Shown here piece by piece: positions 54,884 to 63,066 of a stretch of DNA of 64,000 nt. The first letter of the stretch is position 1. Each line of letters starts with the position of its first letter. Source of the stretch: Paracoccus beibuensis (GTDB taxonomy: Bacteria; Pseudomonadota; Alphaproteobacteria; Rhodobacterales; Rhodobacteraceae); contig NZ_JAOTBD010000008.1 in the NCBI RefSeq assembly GCF_026162625.1, positions 1 to 64,000 on the forward strand, given 5' to 3'. The notes under the pieces are model-generated. The model was not told where the DNA came from and ran no database searches. It was given only the letters and a program-made list of their open reading frames with translations. Made by a program: the position numbers and the translations under genes.

Positions 54884-55514
54884 CATGGCGTTTTGACAGG
54901 CCCTGAGACCGGCAGAACCTGCCGATCCGTCGGTTGCGCCATCAGTCGGCACGCAAAGCTGACCACTTTCGGCGTGCGATATCGATCCCCTCTTTACAAT
55001 TTTGGGAAACTGGGTCGACGGAACGAAACAGCGAGAGGCGGATCATGCCCCTGTTGGGCGCGGTTCTCGATTGGCAAGGATTCCGTGCCGATCTTGATGA
55101 TTTCGCAGTGATGGGTCGGTCGAGCACTGTCGCCGGCATCTTCGCATCACCGACGACGGTGCGTCATGCTCCAAAGGCGAGGCTCGTGGCACGGGATCAA
55201 GGTTATTGAAAAAGCGGCCGCGGGTGCCGTTGCGGATCAGGACGCTTGCCATGGCAGGCGCGGGGTCCCGTTCCCCGGTCCGCACGGCTTCGTTGGTCGG
55301 CCACGAAGCTTCCGGCGCTGCGTTCCGCACCGGGCCCTCATTGATCGGAATGCGGGAGAATCGAGCCGAGAGACCGCCGAAAGCGGCATCGACATGACGT
55401 CGACCGGCAGCATGACGATGTCCAGCCTTGATCCGGCAAAGCATATAGCGGCCGCCGGCCAATGATTGAGTGCGACCCGGCAAGGCGCCCAGAGTGACCT
55501 CGCGCAACCGCCGC
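54884..55514. other. Non-coding or decayed stretch after uvsE
   Basis: About 630 bases without a supportable gene. Short open frames on both strands (such as one from 55046 of about 54 codons) lack protein-like composition. GC content dips around 54960-55030. The segment AAGCTGACCACTTTCGG near 54955 vaguely resembles an IS21-type end, but no partner end or transposase is present. Confidence 0.5.
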
Positions 55515-55931
55515 TGGTGCAAGCTTGCCGGCATCGTCCTGGTCCGCCAGCGTCCGGGCTCGGCCAAGGGCGTCATGTCCATCACGCTTTAAGACGAGAC
55601 CGGCGTCGCCAACCTGGTCATCTGGCCGAAGGTGTTCGAGGCCAACCGCCGGATCATCCTCGGTGCGGGCATGATCGGCGTTGCGGGCCGCGTTCAGCGC
55701 GAGGGCGAGGTGGTCCACCACGTCGTCCACCGCATCGCCGACTTCTCGGCGAAACTGGCCAGCGTCGGCAGCCGGGGCGGTGCCTTCCCCTTGCCGAACG
55801 GCGACGAGTTCCGCTCATCACCGTCATCGGTGGTTCCGCCAGCCGCACCCGACGGGCCGCGGCCGCGCGAGATCTACATCCCTGACCTCTACATCGATAG
55901 CGTCAAGGTGAAGGCAAAGAACTTCCGGTAA
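55515..55931 (+). pseudogene. dnaE2: 3' remnant of dnaE2 (error-prone polymerase ImuC), with nonsense codon
   Basis: Plus-strand translation from 55521 gives the DnaE2 C-terminal OB region (KLAGIVLVRQRPGSAKGVMS), then an in-frame TAA at 55590-55592 where relatives have Glu (ITL-stop-DETG). It continues in the same frame as DETGVANLVIWPKVFEANRR through to the family terminus PREIYIPDLYIDSVKVKAKN. The first 900 or so residues of the polymerase, and imuA/imuB, are absent. It is a dead fragment of the SOS mutagenesis polymerase. Confidence 0.85.
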
Positions 55932-56251
55932 GGGGCTTCGGCTGATCGGCTGGTGTAAGGGAACGCGATTTGCGTCTTCCGGATCATTGGGCAAAACGGC
56001 CCGCTGAAGCTGTCCAATAGTGGCCGACGCCGAAAGAAGAGATATGAATCTGATCGATTTCGCGAAGACGATGTCTGAAAAAATCAGCGAGAAGGAGTTT
56101 GTCCACCACGTCAACAAGGTCCTGATCCTAGCAGTTGCCGTGCCGCCATGCGCACGTTAGCTCCCGGCTTCATTGCTGTATTCTGTTGATTTACTGTAAC
56201 CATATTGCCATCAATCCAGGAGTGGCAGTAGCGCCGTTCGGATCGAGTTCG
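55932..56251. other. Low-GC gap with a possible 38-codon ORF
   Basis: The gap has lower GC than its surroundings. A plus-strand ORF at 56044-56160 (MNLIDFAKTMSEKISEKEF...) has a purine-rich AAGAAGAG before its ATG but matches nothing I recognise. The sequence after 56160 is AT-rich and could hold a promoter remnant. Confidence 0.3.
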
Positions 56252-56674
56252 TCAGCCATGAAACTGTGTAGCAACTTCGGCAAGAAAGGCTGTCAGGACA
56301 GCGTCTCCTTGACTGCTCAGCGTCGCCGCTGGAACTTCCTTGAATTCGAGGTGCGGGCGCATCAGCCAACTCAGGAGCCGCAGATCGCTCCACCGTGCGG
56401 CTCGGGCGGCGGCTTTAATTGCGGCGAAGCTGCTACGGATACGACGATTGCGCCGGTCGAACTGAAAGGTCGGATACTTCCATGCGCCGGCCACTTTGAA
56501 GCGCAGGATGCCGCCCTGGCGCGTCAGGGCGGCCCAGGATCGGTCCGCTTTCTCAGGGCCCAGCAACTTGAGAACCTCGGCTTCCTCCAGCATCTCAACG
56601 CCACCAAGGATCTGCCTGCGCAGGGCTCGAATGCGCGCCGTGTCACGGCCTGCATGCTGTTGCTTGCGGGACAT
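56252..56674 (-). CDS. Small ParS/MbcA-like (DUF2384-type) protein, antitoxin-like
   Basis: 140 residues. The middle reads ILRFKVAGAWKYPTFQFDRR and the end LLSWLMRPHLEFKEVPAATL then GDAVLTAFLAE. This order (a YP-x-FQF strand, then W-L-x-P and P-x2-L-x2-G-x-AVL) is that of the Xre/MbcA/ParS toxin-binding domain in DUF2384 antitoxins and relatives. The ATG at 56674 follows the AAA-ATPase stop by one base. The reading frame is intact, but its partner gene is broken. No RES-type toxin gene is adjacent. Confidence 0.5.
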   Translation of the reverse strand: MSRKQQHAGRDTARIRALRRQILGGVEMLEEAEVLKLLGPEKADRSWAALTRQGGILRFKVAGAWKYPTFQFDRRNRRIRSSFAAIKAAARAARWSDLRLLSWLMRPHLEFKEVPAATLSSQGDAVLTAFLAEVATQFHG

Positions 56675-56675
56675 C

Positions 56676-57784
56676 TCACATCGCCAAAGGCTTGATATTG
56701 AGGTCGGCGGCACGATCCAACATCCTCAGGACCGTCCGCAGGCTGGGCTGCATCCGCGCTTGTGGCGCGACAGCGGCAAGCGCGTCGGTGATAGAGGAGA
56801 TCGATGCCTCCGAGAGATTTCGAGCCCGACCTACGCGCTCTGCGAACTCCATCAGGTCAGGAGGTTCGACCTCCTGCAGTTGCAGGACCGTGCAGCGACT
56901 CAGCAGTGGCTCCGGCAGCGGCGCCAAGCTGTTGGTCAAGAGGACCCAGCTCACCAGTGACATGTCGCACCGCACCCGTAAGTAGGGGCAACTCCAATCT
57001 GCCGCCGTGACGGGCTCGAGAAGCGGCAGGAGGGCCTCGGACAAGGCGAAGGGATGCCCGTTGCTCGATTTGACACTGCCCGCCTTCTCGACCTCGTCCA
57101 CGACGACGAGAGGATTGCCGGTCAACTTCTCCAGAACGAATTCCTACACGCGGCCGGGGCGCGCGCCGGACCAGCCGCGCTGGCAACCCACGATCCCGAA
57201 GCTCCCTGCCTCGCTGGTCGCGTCAACCACGGTGGTGCCTGCGCCGATCAGGTCTCCCAACCGCCGGGCCCAGTGCGTCTTGCCGATGGCGGGCGGGCCG
57301 TCGAGGATCACCGGCGGCAGGCGAAAGCCGGGCTGACCCTCGCGCACGGAACGCCGCATGGCGTGCCAAGCATGTTCGGTCGCCGCCGACGCCATCCAGG
57401 GCATCTCGGTGTGCAGCGTCGCCGCCAGGCATCGGCCTGATGATCGTCGGAAATGCGTGCAAGCCTCACACCATCGGCCAGCGGCTGCAACTTCACGCGA
57501 TCCTCCTTGGTGAAGTGCCCTACCCCGGACTCGCGCAGCATCCTGTCATAGAGGCGGCTGGCCCGACCGTTCGCGCGCCGGTGGTCCTTCTGCGTGATGC
57601 TGATGCCCTCGACCTTGTCGATGCGGCTCATCTCGTATAGGCTCGCGTCCTCGAAACCGGACAGATCGACACCGGCACGGGCCGCACTCAACCGCAGCAG
57701 GTGCACCACCAGCCGCATTGCGATGCTGCGCGCCGTCACGTCTGGGCCGGGCAGACTTGCCTTGATGAAGGGGTAGTTGAGCAT
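56676..57784 (-). pseudogene. AAA+ ATPase (Lon-like ATPase domain), disrupted by a frameshift and an amber codon
   Basis: The N-terminal part from ATG 57784 (MLNYPFIKASLPGP) runs to about 57428. A one-base deletion there shifts frame: restoring one base in GATGCC-TGGCGGCGACG joins it to LAATLHTEMPWMASAATEH. Walker A DGPPAIGKTH follows, then GWSGARPGRV, an in-frame TAG at 57144-57146 (probably Leu TTG originally), then EFVLEKLTGNPLVVVDEVEK (Walker B) and the arginine-finger region (PEPLLSRC). The total would be about 370 residues. Two independent lesions mean it is inactive unless the sequence is in error. Coupled to the downstream antitoxin-like gene. Confidence 0.8.
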
Positions 57785-57871
57785 GATGAGTCCTCGCGTG
57801 AAGCGGCCGCTTTGCTGCGGCCGGAGGCGCAGACGCTGGTTTCCAGAAAGGACCCGGGTCAGGAGGAAGTC

Positions 57872-57970
57872 ATGAGTTCCGGCGGCAAATGCGTCAAGCC
57901 GATGGCCATGAAGGGCCAAGCAGGCGAAGCCCTGCGGCTGCGCCCGTTATCATATGCTTCAAGATACTAA
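57872..57970 (+). CDS. Possible 32-codon ORF with strong ribosome-binding site
   Basis: AGGAGG lies six bases before an ATG that opens MSSGGKCVKPMAMKGQAGEA and ends at a TAA inside the palindrome at 57966-57980. It lies antisense to the leader of the AAA pseudogene. The near-perfect Shine-Dalgarno is the only support; composition is not informative. Confidence 0.25.
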   Translation: MSSGGKCVKPMAMKGQAGEALRLRPLSYASRY

Positions 57971-57980
57971 GACGCTTAGT
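57966..57980. promoter_or_regulatory. Perfect palindrome ACTAAG-ACG-CTTAGT
   Basis: A 6-3-6 perfect inverted repeat in an AT-rich segment about 180 bases upstream of the AAA pseudogene start and 95 bases from the end of the glutamine-synthetase-like gene. It has the form of a repressor operator and probably served the AAA/antitoxin-like unit. Confidence 0.45.
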
Positions 57981-58046
57981 TATCCCGATTTCGAAAAGTT
58001 CCGTGGCAACTTCATGGCTGCCAATGTGGCAACAACCCATTGAAAT

Positions 58047-58064
58047 GGAGGTTTTATGACCTCC
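58047..58064 (-). terminator. Short hairpin after the GS-like gene
   Basis: GGAGGT-N6-ACCTCC forms a perfect six-base stem 10 bases after the stop; on the minus strand it is followed by ATTTC. A weak terminator at best. Confidence 0.4.
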
Positions 58065-58074
58065 TCAACAACAA

Positions 58075-59406
58075 CTAGACCGTGTCAAGGTACAGCTCCA
58101 CAGTCTCCTCATCCGACAGCTCAGCCATGTAGTGCAGCTCTTGGCGCTTGGTCATCAGGAAGTTGTCGACCAGGTGCGGGGGCAGGATGCGGCGGATCTC
58201 GGAGCAGGTGTCGAAGGCCTCGATCGCGGCGCCCCAGTCGCCGGGCAGCTGCGTCAGGTGCTGGTCATAGGCGTTGCCCTTGAACGGCACGGGCGCCTGC
58301 AGCTTGTCCTGGATGCCGTTCAGGGCCGCGCCCAGGATCGCCGCGATGGTCAAATAGGGATTCACGTCGCCGCCCGCCACGCGATGCTCGATCCGCCGGG
58401 CCTTTGGACCGGATGAAGGGATGCGGATCGCCGCCGTCCGGTTCTCATAGGCCCAACCGATGCCGGTGGGCGCATGGGCGTTCGGCACCAGCCGGTCATA
58501 GCTGTTCTCATGCGGGGCGAAGAGCAGCGTCGACCCGGGCATGGCGCGCAGGCAGCCGGCGACCGCCTGGCGCAAGGTCTCGGTGCCTTCTTCGCCGCCG
58601 TTGTCGAAGATGTTGCGCCCCGCCCTGTCCAGGATCGAAAAATGCATGTGCATCCCGTTCCCGGTGAAGGCCTCGTAGGGCTTGGCCATGAAGCTGGCGG
58701 CGAAACCGTAGCTGCGGGCGATGCCCTTCACCAGCATCTTGAAGAACCAAGTATCGTCGGCCGCCTTCAGCGGGTCGGCCTGGTGCATCAGGTTGATCTC
58801 GAACTGGCCTGGCCCAGCTTCCGAGATTGCGGTGTCCGCCGGAATGTCCATCGTTTCGCAGGCGTCATAAAGCGTCGTGAAGAACTGGTCGAACGCATCC
58901 AGCGCGCGCAGCGACAGAACCTCTCCGCCGGTGCGGCGCTTGCCGGAGCGCGGGCTGGGCGGGACGCGCAACTGCCGCCCGCTGTCGTCGATCAGGAAGA
59001 ACTCCAGTTCGGTCGCGACGACGGGGGTGAGGCCCGCCGCCTCGTATCGCGCGGCAACCTTGGCCAGCGCCTGCCGCGGGTCGCCGTCATAGGGCCGCCC
59101 ATCGGGATGAAACATCCACAACGGCAACAGCGCCGTCGGCGCATCCAGCCAGGGCATCGGCAGGAAGCCCCGTTCGGTCGGCAAAAGCAGGCCGTCGGGG
59201 TCGCCGGACTCGAAGACCAGGGGGCTGTCCTCGACATCCTCGCCCCAGATGTCCAGGTTCAGGACCGAGTAGGGAAACTTGGTCCCTTCCTCCAGCAGCT
59301 TGCCGGCATAGCGGGCGGGCAAGCGCTTGCCGCGGGCGACGCCGTTCAGGTCGGCGGCAGCGACTCGGATCGTCTTGACCTCGGGGTGTTCGCGCAGCCA
59401 ATCCAT
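58075..59406 (-). CDS. Glutamine-synthetase-family ligase (gamma-glutamylamide synthetase, PuuA-like)
   Basis: 443 residues (457 from an alternative GTG at 59448). GS catalytic-domain motifs: VVATELEFFL, GPGQFEINL, GNGMHMHFSI (loop His/metal), RIPSSGPKARRIEHRVAGGDVNPYL. The N-terminal beta-grasp is shortened. Lacking the classical GlnA regulatory Tyr segment, it groups by sight with PuuA/GlnA3-type enzymes that gamma-glutamylate amines such as putrescine. Last gene of a five-gene unit with an amino-acid-type importer, so it probably acts on the imported amine or amino acid. Confidence 0.86.
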   Translation of the reverse strand: MDWLREHPEVKTIRVAAADLNGVARGKRLPARYAGKLLEEGTKFPYSVLNLDIWGEDVEDSPLVFESGDPDGLLLPTERGFLPMPWLDAPTALLPLWMFHPDGRPYDGDPRQALAKVAARYEAAGLTPVVATELEFFLIDDSGRQLRVPPSPRSGKRRTGGEVLSLRALDAFDQFFTTLYDACETMDIPADTAISEAGPGQFEINLMHQADPLKAADDTWFFKMLVKGIARSYGFAASFMAKPYEAFTGNGMHMHFSILDRAGRNIFDNGGEEGTETLRQAVAGCLRAMPGSTLLFAPHENSYDRLVPNAHAPTGIGWAYENRTAAIRIPSSGPKARRIEHRVAGGDVNPYLTIAAILGAALNGIQDKLQAPVPFKGNAYDQHLTQLPGDWGAAIEAFDTCSEIRRILPPHLVDNFLMTKRQELHYMAELSDEETVELYLDTV

Positions 59407-59410
59407 GTCG

Positions 59411-60235
59411 TCATCTCGCAAGCTGGGGTTTGTATCTGACGCGTCCACCCGCGCCGGGAAGATGGCGGTTCAGCCGCCGGTTCACCCTGCCGAACAGCCA
59501 GATCAGCAGCAGCGTCGCGGCAATGAAATAGGCCGCCGCAATGGGATAGGCCACGAACGGGTTGAAGGTCTTGTCCGCGAAATAGCTGGCGTAATAGAGT
59601 GCGTCTCCCTTTTGCTGGAACGCCGGGAAGCTGGAGAAATAGACCAGCGTCGTCGCGTGAAAGAGGAAGATCGCCTCGTTCGTGTAGGACGGCCAGGCAA
59701 GCCGCATCATGGTCGGCCAGATCACCCGGCGGAACCGCGTCCAGCCGGTCATGCCATAGGCGTCGGCGGCCTCGATGTCGCCCTTGGGCACGGCCATCAG
59801 CGCACCGTGAAAGATCTGGGCGGAATAGGCGGTGGTGTTCAGCGTCAGGACGATCAGCGCCCCCGCCCAGGCCCGCGTCAGCCAACTGGTCTGGACGGTC
59901 AGTCCGAAGATGTCGATGCCGGCGCGCGGCAGCATGACCAGCGCCTGGTAGGCGATGAAGAACTGGATGAACAGCGGACTGCCGCGGAAGACGAAGATGA
60001 ACGCATCCGCCGGACGGCGCAGCCAGGGGTTCCGGCTGGCGCGCGCCACGGCCAGCGCGTTGGCCAGAACGAACCCTATGCTCAGCGCCAGGACGGCAAA
60101 ATAGATGTTCCAGATCAGCCCAGAGCCGATCAGCGTGAACTGCTGGCAGAGCGTATAGTCCGCCCGCGGCAGCAGGCGTTCGCCATAGCCCAGGGACCGC
60201 AGGCCATAGTCGATGATGGTCTGGGTGCAGCTCAT
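59411..60235 (-). CDS. Polar amino-acid ABC permease (HisM-like)
   Basis: 274 residues, about five to six membrane segments; EAA loop DAYGMTGWTRFRRVIWPTMM. HisM/GlnP subfamily. The start overlaps the HisQ-like stop by ATGA. Confidence 0.9.
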   Translation of the reverse strand: MSCTQTIIDYGLRSLGYGERLLPRADYTLCQQFTLIGSGLIWNIYFAVLALSIGFVLANALAVARASRNPWLRRPADAFIFVFRGSPLFIQFFIAYQALVMLPRAGIDIFGLTVQTSWLTRAWAGALIVLTLNTTAYSAQIFHGALMAVPKGDIEAADAYGMTGWTRFRRVIWPTMMRLAWPSYTNEAIFLFHATTLVYFSSFPAFQQKGDALYYASYFADKTFNPFVAYPIAAAYFIAATLLLIWLFGRVNRRLNRHLPGAGGRVRYKPQLAR

Positions 60236-61113
60236 GCGATGGCCCCCTTGCGCTGCGCCTCTCCGGCCAGAGTCGCCTGCCCCCGCGACAGCCGGCGCGC
60301 CACGCGGTCAAGCACCCGCCCCGAGATCCATGTCATCAGCAGATAGAAGACAAGCAGCGCCAGGAAGTAATAGAGGCGCCAGTCGGGGTGGGGATAGGTG
60401 AAGGCGCTGGTCTTGGCTCCACCCAGTTCGCGCGCCCAGTAGACCACGTCCTCGACCCCCAGCAGGAACAGAAGCGGCGTCGCCTTGATCAGGATCATCC
60501 ACAGGTTCGACAGGCCCGGCAGCGCATAGGTCCACATCTGCGGGACCAGCACCCGGCGGGTGACCTGGCGCGGCGTCATGCCATAGGCCTCGGCCGTTTC
60601 CAGCTGCGCGCGCGGCACCGCCTGCATCGCGCCGTAAAGCACATTGGCTGCAAAGGCGCCGAAGACGATGGAAAAGGCGATCACCGCCAGGAAGATGCCG
60701 TAGGCGTCGTGGACCCAGGGACTCGCGTCGCTCAACGGCAGCTTGGCGGCATCGCAGACGACAAAGTCGCTGCCCTGCCGGACCGGCTGACTGCTGTCGC
60801 AGAGCGCCTGGTGGCGCATCCATTCGAACGCCTGGTCCAGCGCGATCGGCACGAACAGGAAGAAGATGATGTCGGGGATGCCGCGGACCATGGCGGTATA
60901 GATCTTGCCGAACCACCGCAGCGGCGCGATGCGCGACCGCGCGGCCATGGCCCCGCCATAGCCGAAGATCAATGCCACCGGCGCGGTGATCGCCAGCAGC
61001 AGAAGCACCGTTCCGAAGCTGGAATAGAACAGCAGATGCGTTCCCGACGTCAGGTAGCATGACAGCCAAGGAAGCCCCTGAAGCGAGGATGGATCGGTGC
61101 AATAGGAAAACAT
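60232..61113 (-). CDS. Polar amino-acid ABC permease (HisQ-like)
   Basis: 293 residues with the EAA loop EAYGMTPRQVTRRVLVPQMW. It carries a periplasmic insertion of about 35 residues (about 108-142) between membrane segments, with two Cys (ALCDSSQ and VVCDAAK) that could pair as a disulfide. That is longer than the usual HisQ. Downstream of the binding protein across a 48-base gap filled by a hairpin. Confidence 0.9.
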   Translation of the reverse strand: MFSYCTDPSSLQGLPWLSCYLTSGTHLLFYSSFGTVLLLLAITAPVALIFGYGGAMAARSRIAPLRWFGKIYTAMVRGIPDIIFFLFVPIALDQAFEWMRHQALCDSSQPVRQGSDFVVCDAAKLPLSDASPWVHDAYGIFLAVIAFSIVFGAFAANVLYGAMQAVPRAQLETAEAYGMTPRQVTRRVLVPQMWTYALPGLSNLWMILIKATPLLFLLGVEDVVYWARELGGAKTSAFTYPHPDWRLYYFLALLVFYLLMTWISGRVLDRVARRLSRGQATLAGEAQRKGAIA

Positions 61114-61128
61114 CTGCGGTCCCGGAAA

Positions 61129-61153
61129 GCCGCCGCGGACAGTCCGCGGCGGC
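61129..61153 (-). promoter_or_regulatory. Intercistronic hairpin after the binding-protein gene
   Basis: GCCGCCGCGG and CCGCGGCGGC form a perfect ten-base stem with a five-base loop between the binding-protein stop and the first permease. It probably acts as mRNA stabiliser or partial terminator giving excess binding protein, as at 23415-23480. Confidence 0.65.
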
Positions 61154-61161
61154 AGGTCACA

Positions 61162-61896
61162 TCATTCGAAGATCATCGCGTCTTCGCCGAACCACTTCTT
61201 GATCAGCTCGTTCAGGCTACCGTCTTCCTTCATCTCGGTGATGACGGCGTCGAAGGTTTCGCGCAGCTCGTTGTCGGACTGGCGCAGGCCCATGCCGATG
61301 CCCTCGCCCAGGGGGACGGTGTCGTAACCCTCGACCCAGACCAGCTCTCCGCCCGATTCCTCGACGATGGGCGCCAGGAAGTCCTTGTCGGAGAAGACCG
61401 CGTCGGCCTCTCCGTTGCGGACGGCGGCGACGGTCTCGTCCGGATTGGCGAATTCCAGCAGCGTCGCGCCGGTCTCGGCCACGTGTCCCGCCTGGATGGT
61501 GCTGGTCTGCGCGGCGATCACGCCGCCTTCCACGTCAACGTCGGGCGACAGCGCGGCATAGGCCGACGGCATGCCGGGGGTATAGGGCTGGGTGAACTGG
61601 ATGACCTGCTTGCGGTCCTCGTTGATGTTCATGCCGGCCATGATCGTGTCATAGTTGCCCGACACCAGGTTCGGGATGATCGAATCCCAGTCGTTGCGCA
61701 CCCAGGTGCAGTCCAGTTCGGCGCGCTTGCACAGTTCGTTGCCCAGCTCGATCTCGAAGCCGGTGACCTCTCCGGTGGCGTCGTCGATGAAGTTGTAGGG
61801 GGCGTAGGCGCCTTCGGTGCCCATGCGCACGGTCTGGGCATGCGCGATGCCCGCGGTCAGCGCCAGCGTCGTGGCGGCGATCGTCAGCAGTTTCAT
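61162..61896 (-). CDS. Polar amino-acid ABC solute-binding protein (SBP_bac_3)
   Basis: 244 residues with a signal peptide (about 1-20, cleavage after AHA). The mature part begins TVRMGTEGAYAPYNFIDD, the family 3 start, followed by GFEIELGNELCKR and a Cys pair (CKRAELDC) forming the small disulfide loop seen in the lysine/arginine/ornithine-binding group. This favours a basic amino acid or polyamine-like ligand. Second gene of the unit. Confidence 0.92.
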   Translation of the reverse strand: MKLLTIAATTLALTAGIAHAQTVRMGTEGAYAPYNFIDDATGEVTGFEIELGNELCKRAELDCTWVRNDWDSIIPNLVSGNYDTIMAGMNINEDRKQVIQFTQPYTPGMPSAYAALSPDVDVEGGVIAAQTSTIQAGHVAETGATLLEFANPDETVAAVRNGEADAVFSDKDFLAPIVEESGGELVWVEGYDTVPLGEGIGMGLRQSDNELRETFDAVITEMKEDGSLNELIKKWFGEDAMIFE

Positions 61897-61920
61897 CCGG
61901 TAACTTCTCCTGTTGGTTTC

Positions 61921-62721
61921 TTATGTGGCCATCGTGGCGGACAGGAACTGGCGCAGACGGTCGGTCTGCGGGTCCTGGAACAACCGCGACGGCGGGCCTT
62001 CTTCGCAGACCACGCCCTGGTGCAGGAAGACGACATGGTCGCTGACATCGGCGGCCAGCCGCATGTCGTGGGTGACAAGGATCATCGTGCGATGTTCCGC
62101 CGCCAAGTCCTTGATGACCTTGACCACCTCCTGCTGCAGTTCGGGGTCCAGTGCACTGGTCGGTTCGTCGAACAAAAGCGCCTTGGGCTGCATGCAAAGG
62201 GCGCGCGCGATGGCGGCCCGCTGCTGCTGGCCGCCCGACAGCTGCGCGGGCCAGGCATCCGCCTTGTCGCCGATGCCGACCTTGGCCAGCAGGGCACGGG
62301 CGCGTTCCTCGACCACGGCGCGGTCTTCGCCCAGAACGGTGACCGGCGCTTCCATCACGTTCTGCAGGATCGTCATGTGGGCCCACAGGTTGAACTGCTG
62401 GAATACCATCGACAGGTTGGTGCGGAACCGCGTGACCTGCTTGCGGTCGGCCGGGTGGCGGCTCTGCCCCCTGCCCTTCCAGTGCACGGCCTCGCCCTCG
62501 AAGCTGATCTCGCCTTCCTGGCTGTTCTCCAGCAGGTTGCAGCAGCGCAGAAGCGTGGACTTGCCCGATCCGGACGATCCGATCAAGCTGATCACATGGC
62601 CGCGCGGCGCCGTCATCGAGACGCCCTTCAGCACCTCGAGCGGGCCATAAGCCTTGTGCAGCCCGGTCATCCGGATCACGGGCGCAGCAGTGTCAGTGGC
62701 AGGAGTGGTGTGGTTCATCAT
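61921..62721 (-). CDS. Polar amino-acid ABC ATPase (HisP/GlnQ-like)
   Basis: About 266 residues: Walker A GSSGSGKST, signature LSGGQQQRAA, Walker B ALLFDEPTSALDPE, switch His in ILVTHDM. KGVSMTAPRGHVISLIGSSG is typical of HisP. The start is one of two adjacent ATGs (62721, 62718); an upstream TTG at 62739 is less likely. First gene of the importer-ligase unit. Confidence 0.93.
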   Translation of the reverse strand: MMNHTTPATDTAAPVIRMTGLHKAYGPLEVLKGVSMTAPRGHVISLIGSSGSGKSTLLRCCNLLENSQEGEISFEGEAVHWKGRGQSRHPADRKQVTRFRTNLSMVFQQFNLWAHMTILQNVMEAPVTVLGEDRAVVEERARALLAKVGIGDKADAWPAQLSGGQQQRAAIARALCMQPKALLFDEPTSALDPELQQEVVKVIKDLAAEHRTMILVTHDMRLAADVSDHVVFLHQGVVCEEGPPSRLFQDPQTDRLRQFLSATMAT

Positions 62722-62766
62722 CCGCGCATTGGGCGTCAAACGCGACGATTTTGCAACGGGGTGCGG

Positions 62767-62798
62767 GCGGCAACCTGCCGATAAACGCAGGATGCCGC
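62767..62798 (-). terminator. Terminator hairpin after purS
   Basis: Two stacked stems (GCGGCA/TGCCGC and CCTGC/GCAGG, separated by a mismatch) with an eight-base loop lie 17 bases past the purS stop. They separate the pur transcript from the amino-acid importer. Confidence 0.65.
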
Positions 62799-62814
62799 AA
62801 CGTCAGGCGAAAGC

Positions 62815-63054
62815 TCAGGCAATCTCGATCGAGTATTTCTCGATCACCGTGTTGGCCAGAAGCCCTTCGCACATCTTCGCGACCTCGGCCCGCGCGGCCT
62901 CGGCGTCGGTCGCCGCCAGGTCAAGTTCGATCAGCTTGCCCTGGCGCACGCCGGTGACGCCGCGATGGCCCAGGCCGCCCAGGGCGTGGCGGATCGCCTC
63001 GCCCTGAGGGTCGAGGACGCCGTCCTTCAGCATGACGGTCACACGTGCTTTCAT
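62815..63054 (-). CDS. purS: PurS, FGAM synthase small subunit
   Basis: 79 residues, the normal PurS length: MKARVTVMLKDGVLDPQGEA at the start and the alpha/beta ferredoxin-like pattern. It bridges PurL and PurQ. It follows purC by 12 bases. purQ is not next to it in this window but at 39.0-39.7 kb. Confidence 0.95.
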   Translation of the reverse strand: MKARVTVMLKDGVLDPQGEAIRHALGGLGHRGVTGVRQGKLIELDLAATDAEAARAEVAKMCEGLLANTVIEKYSIEIA

Positions 63055-63066
63055 GGCGGCAGTCCT

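Noticed and set aside
54950..55030. Possible insertion-sequence end after uvsE
   Set aside because: A vague similarity to an IS21-type terminus, but no second end, target duplication or transposase fragment was found.
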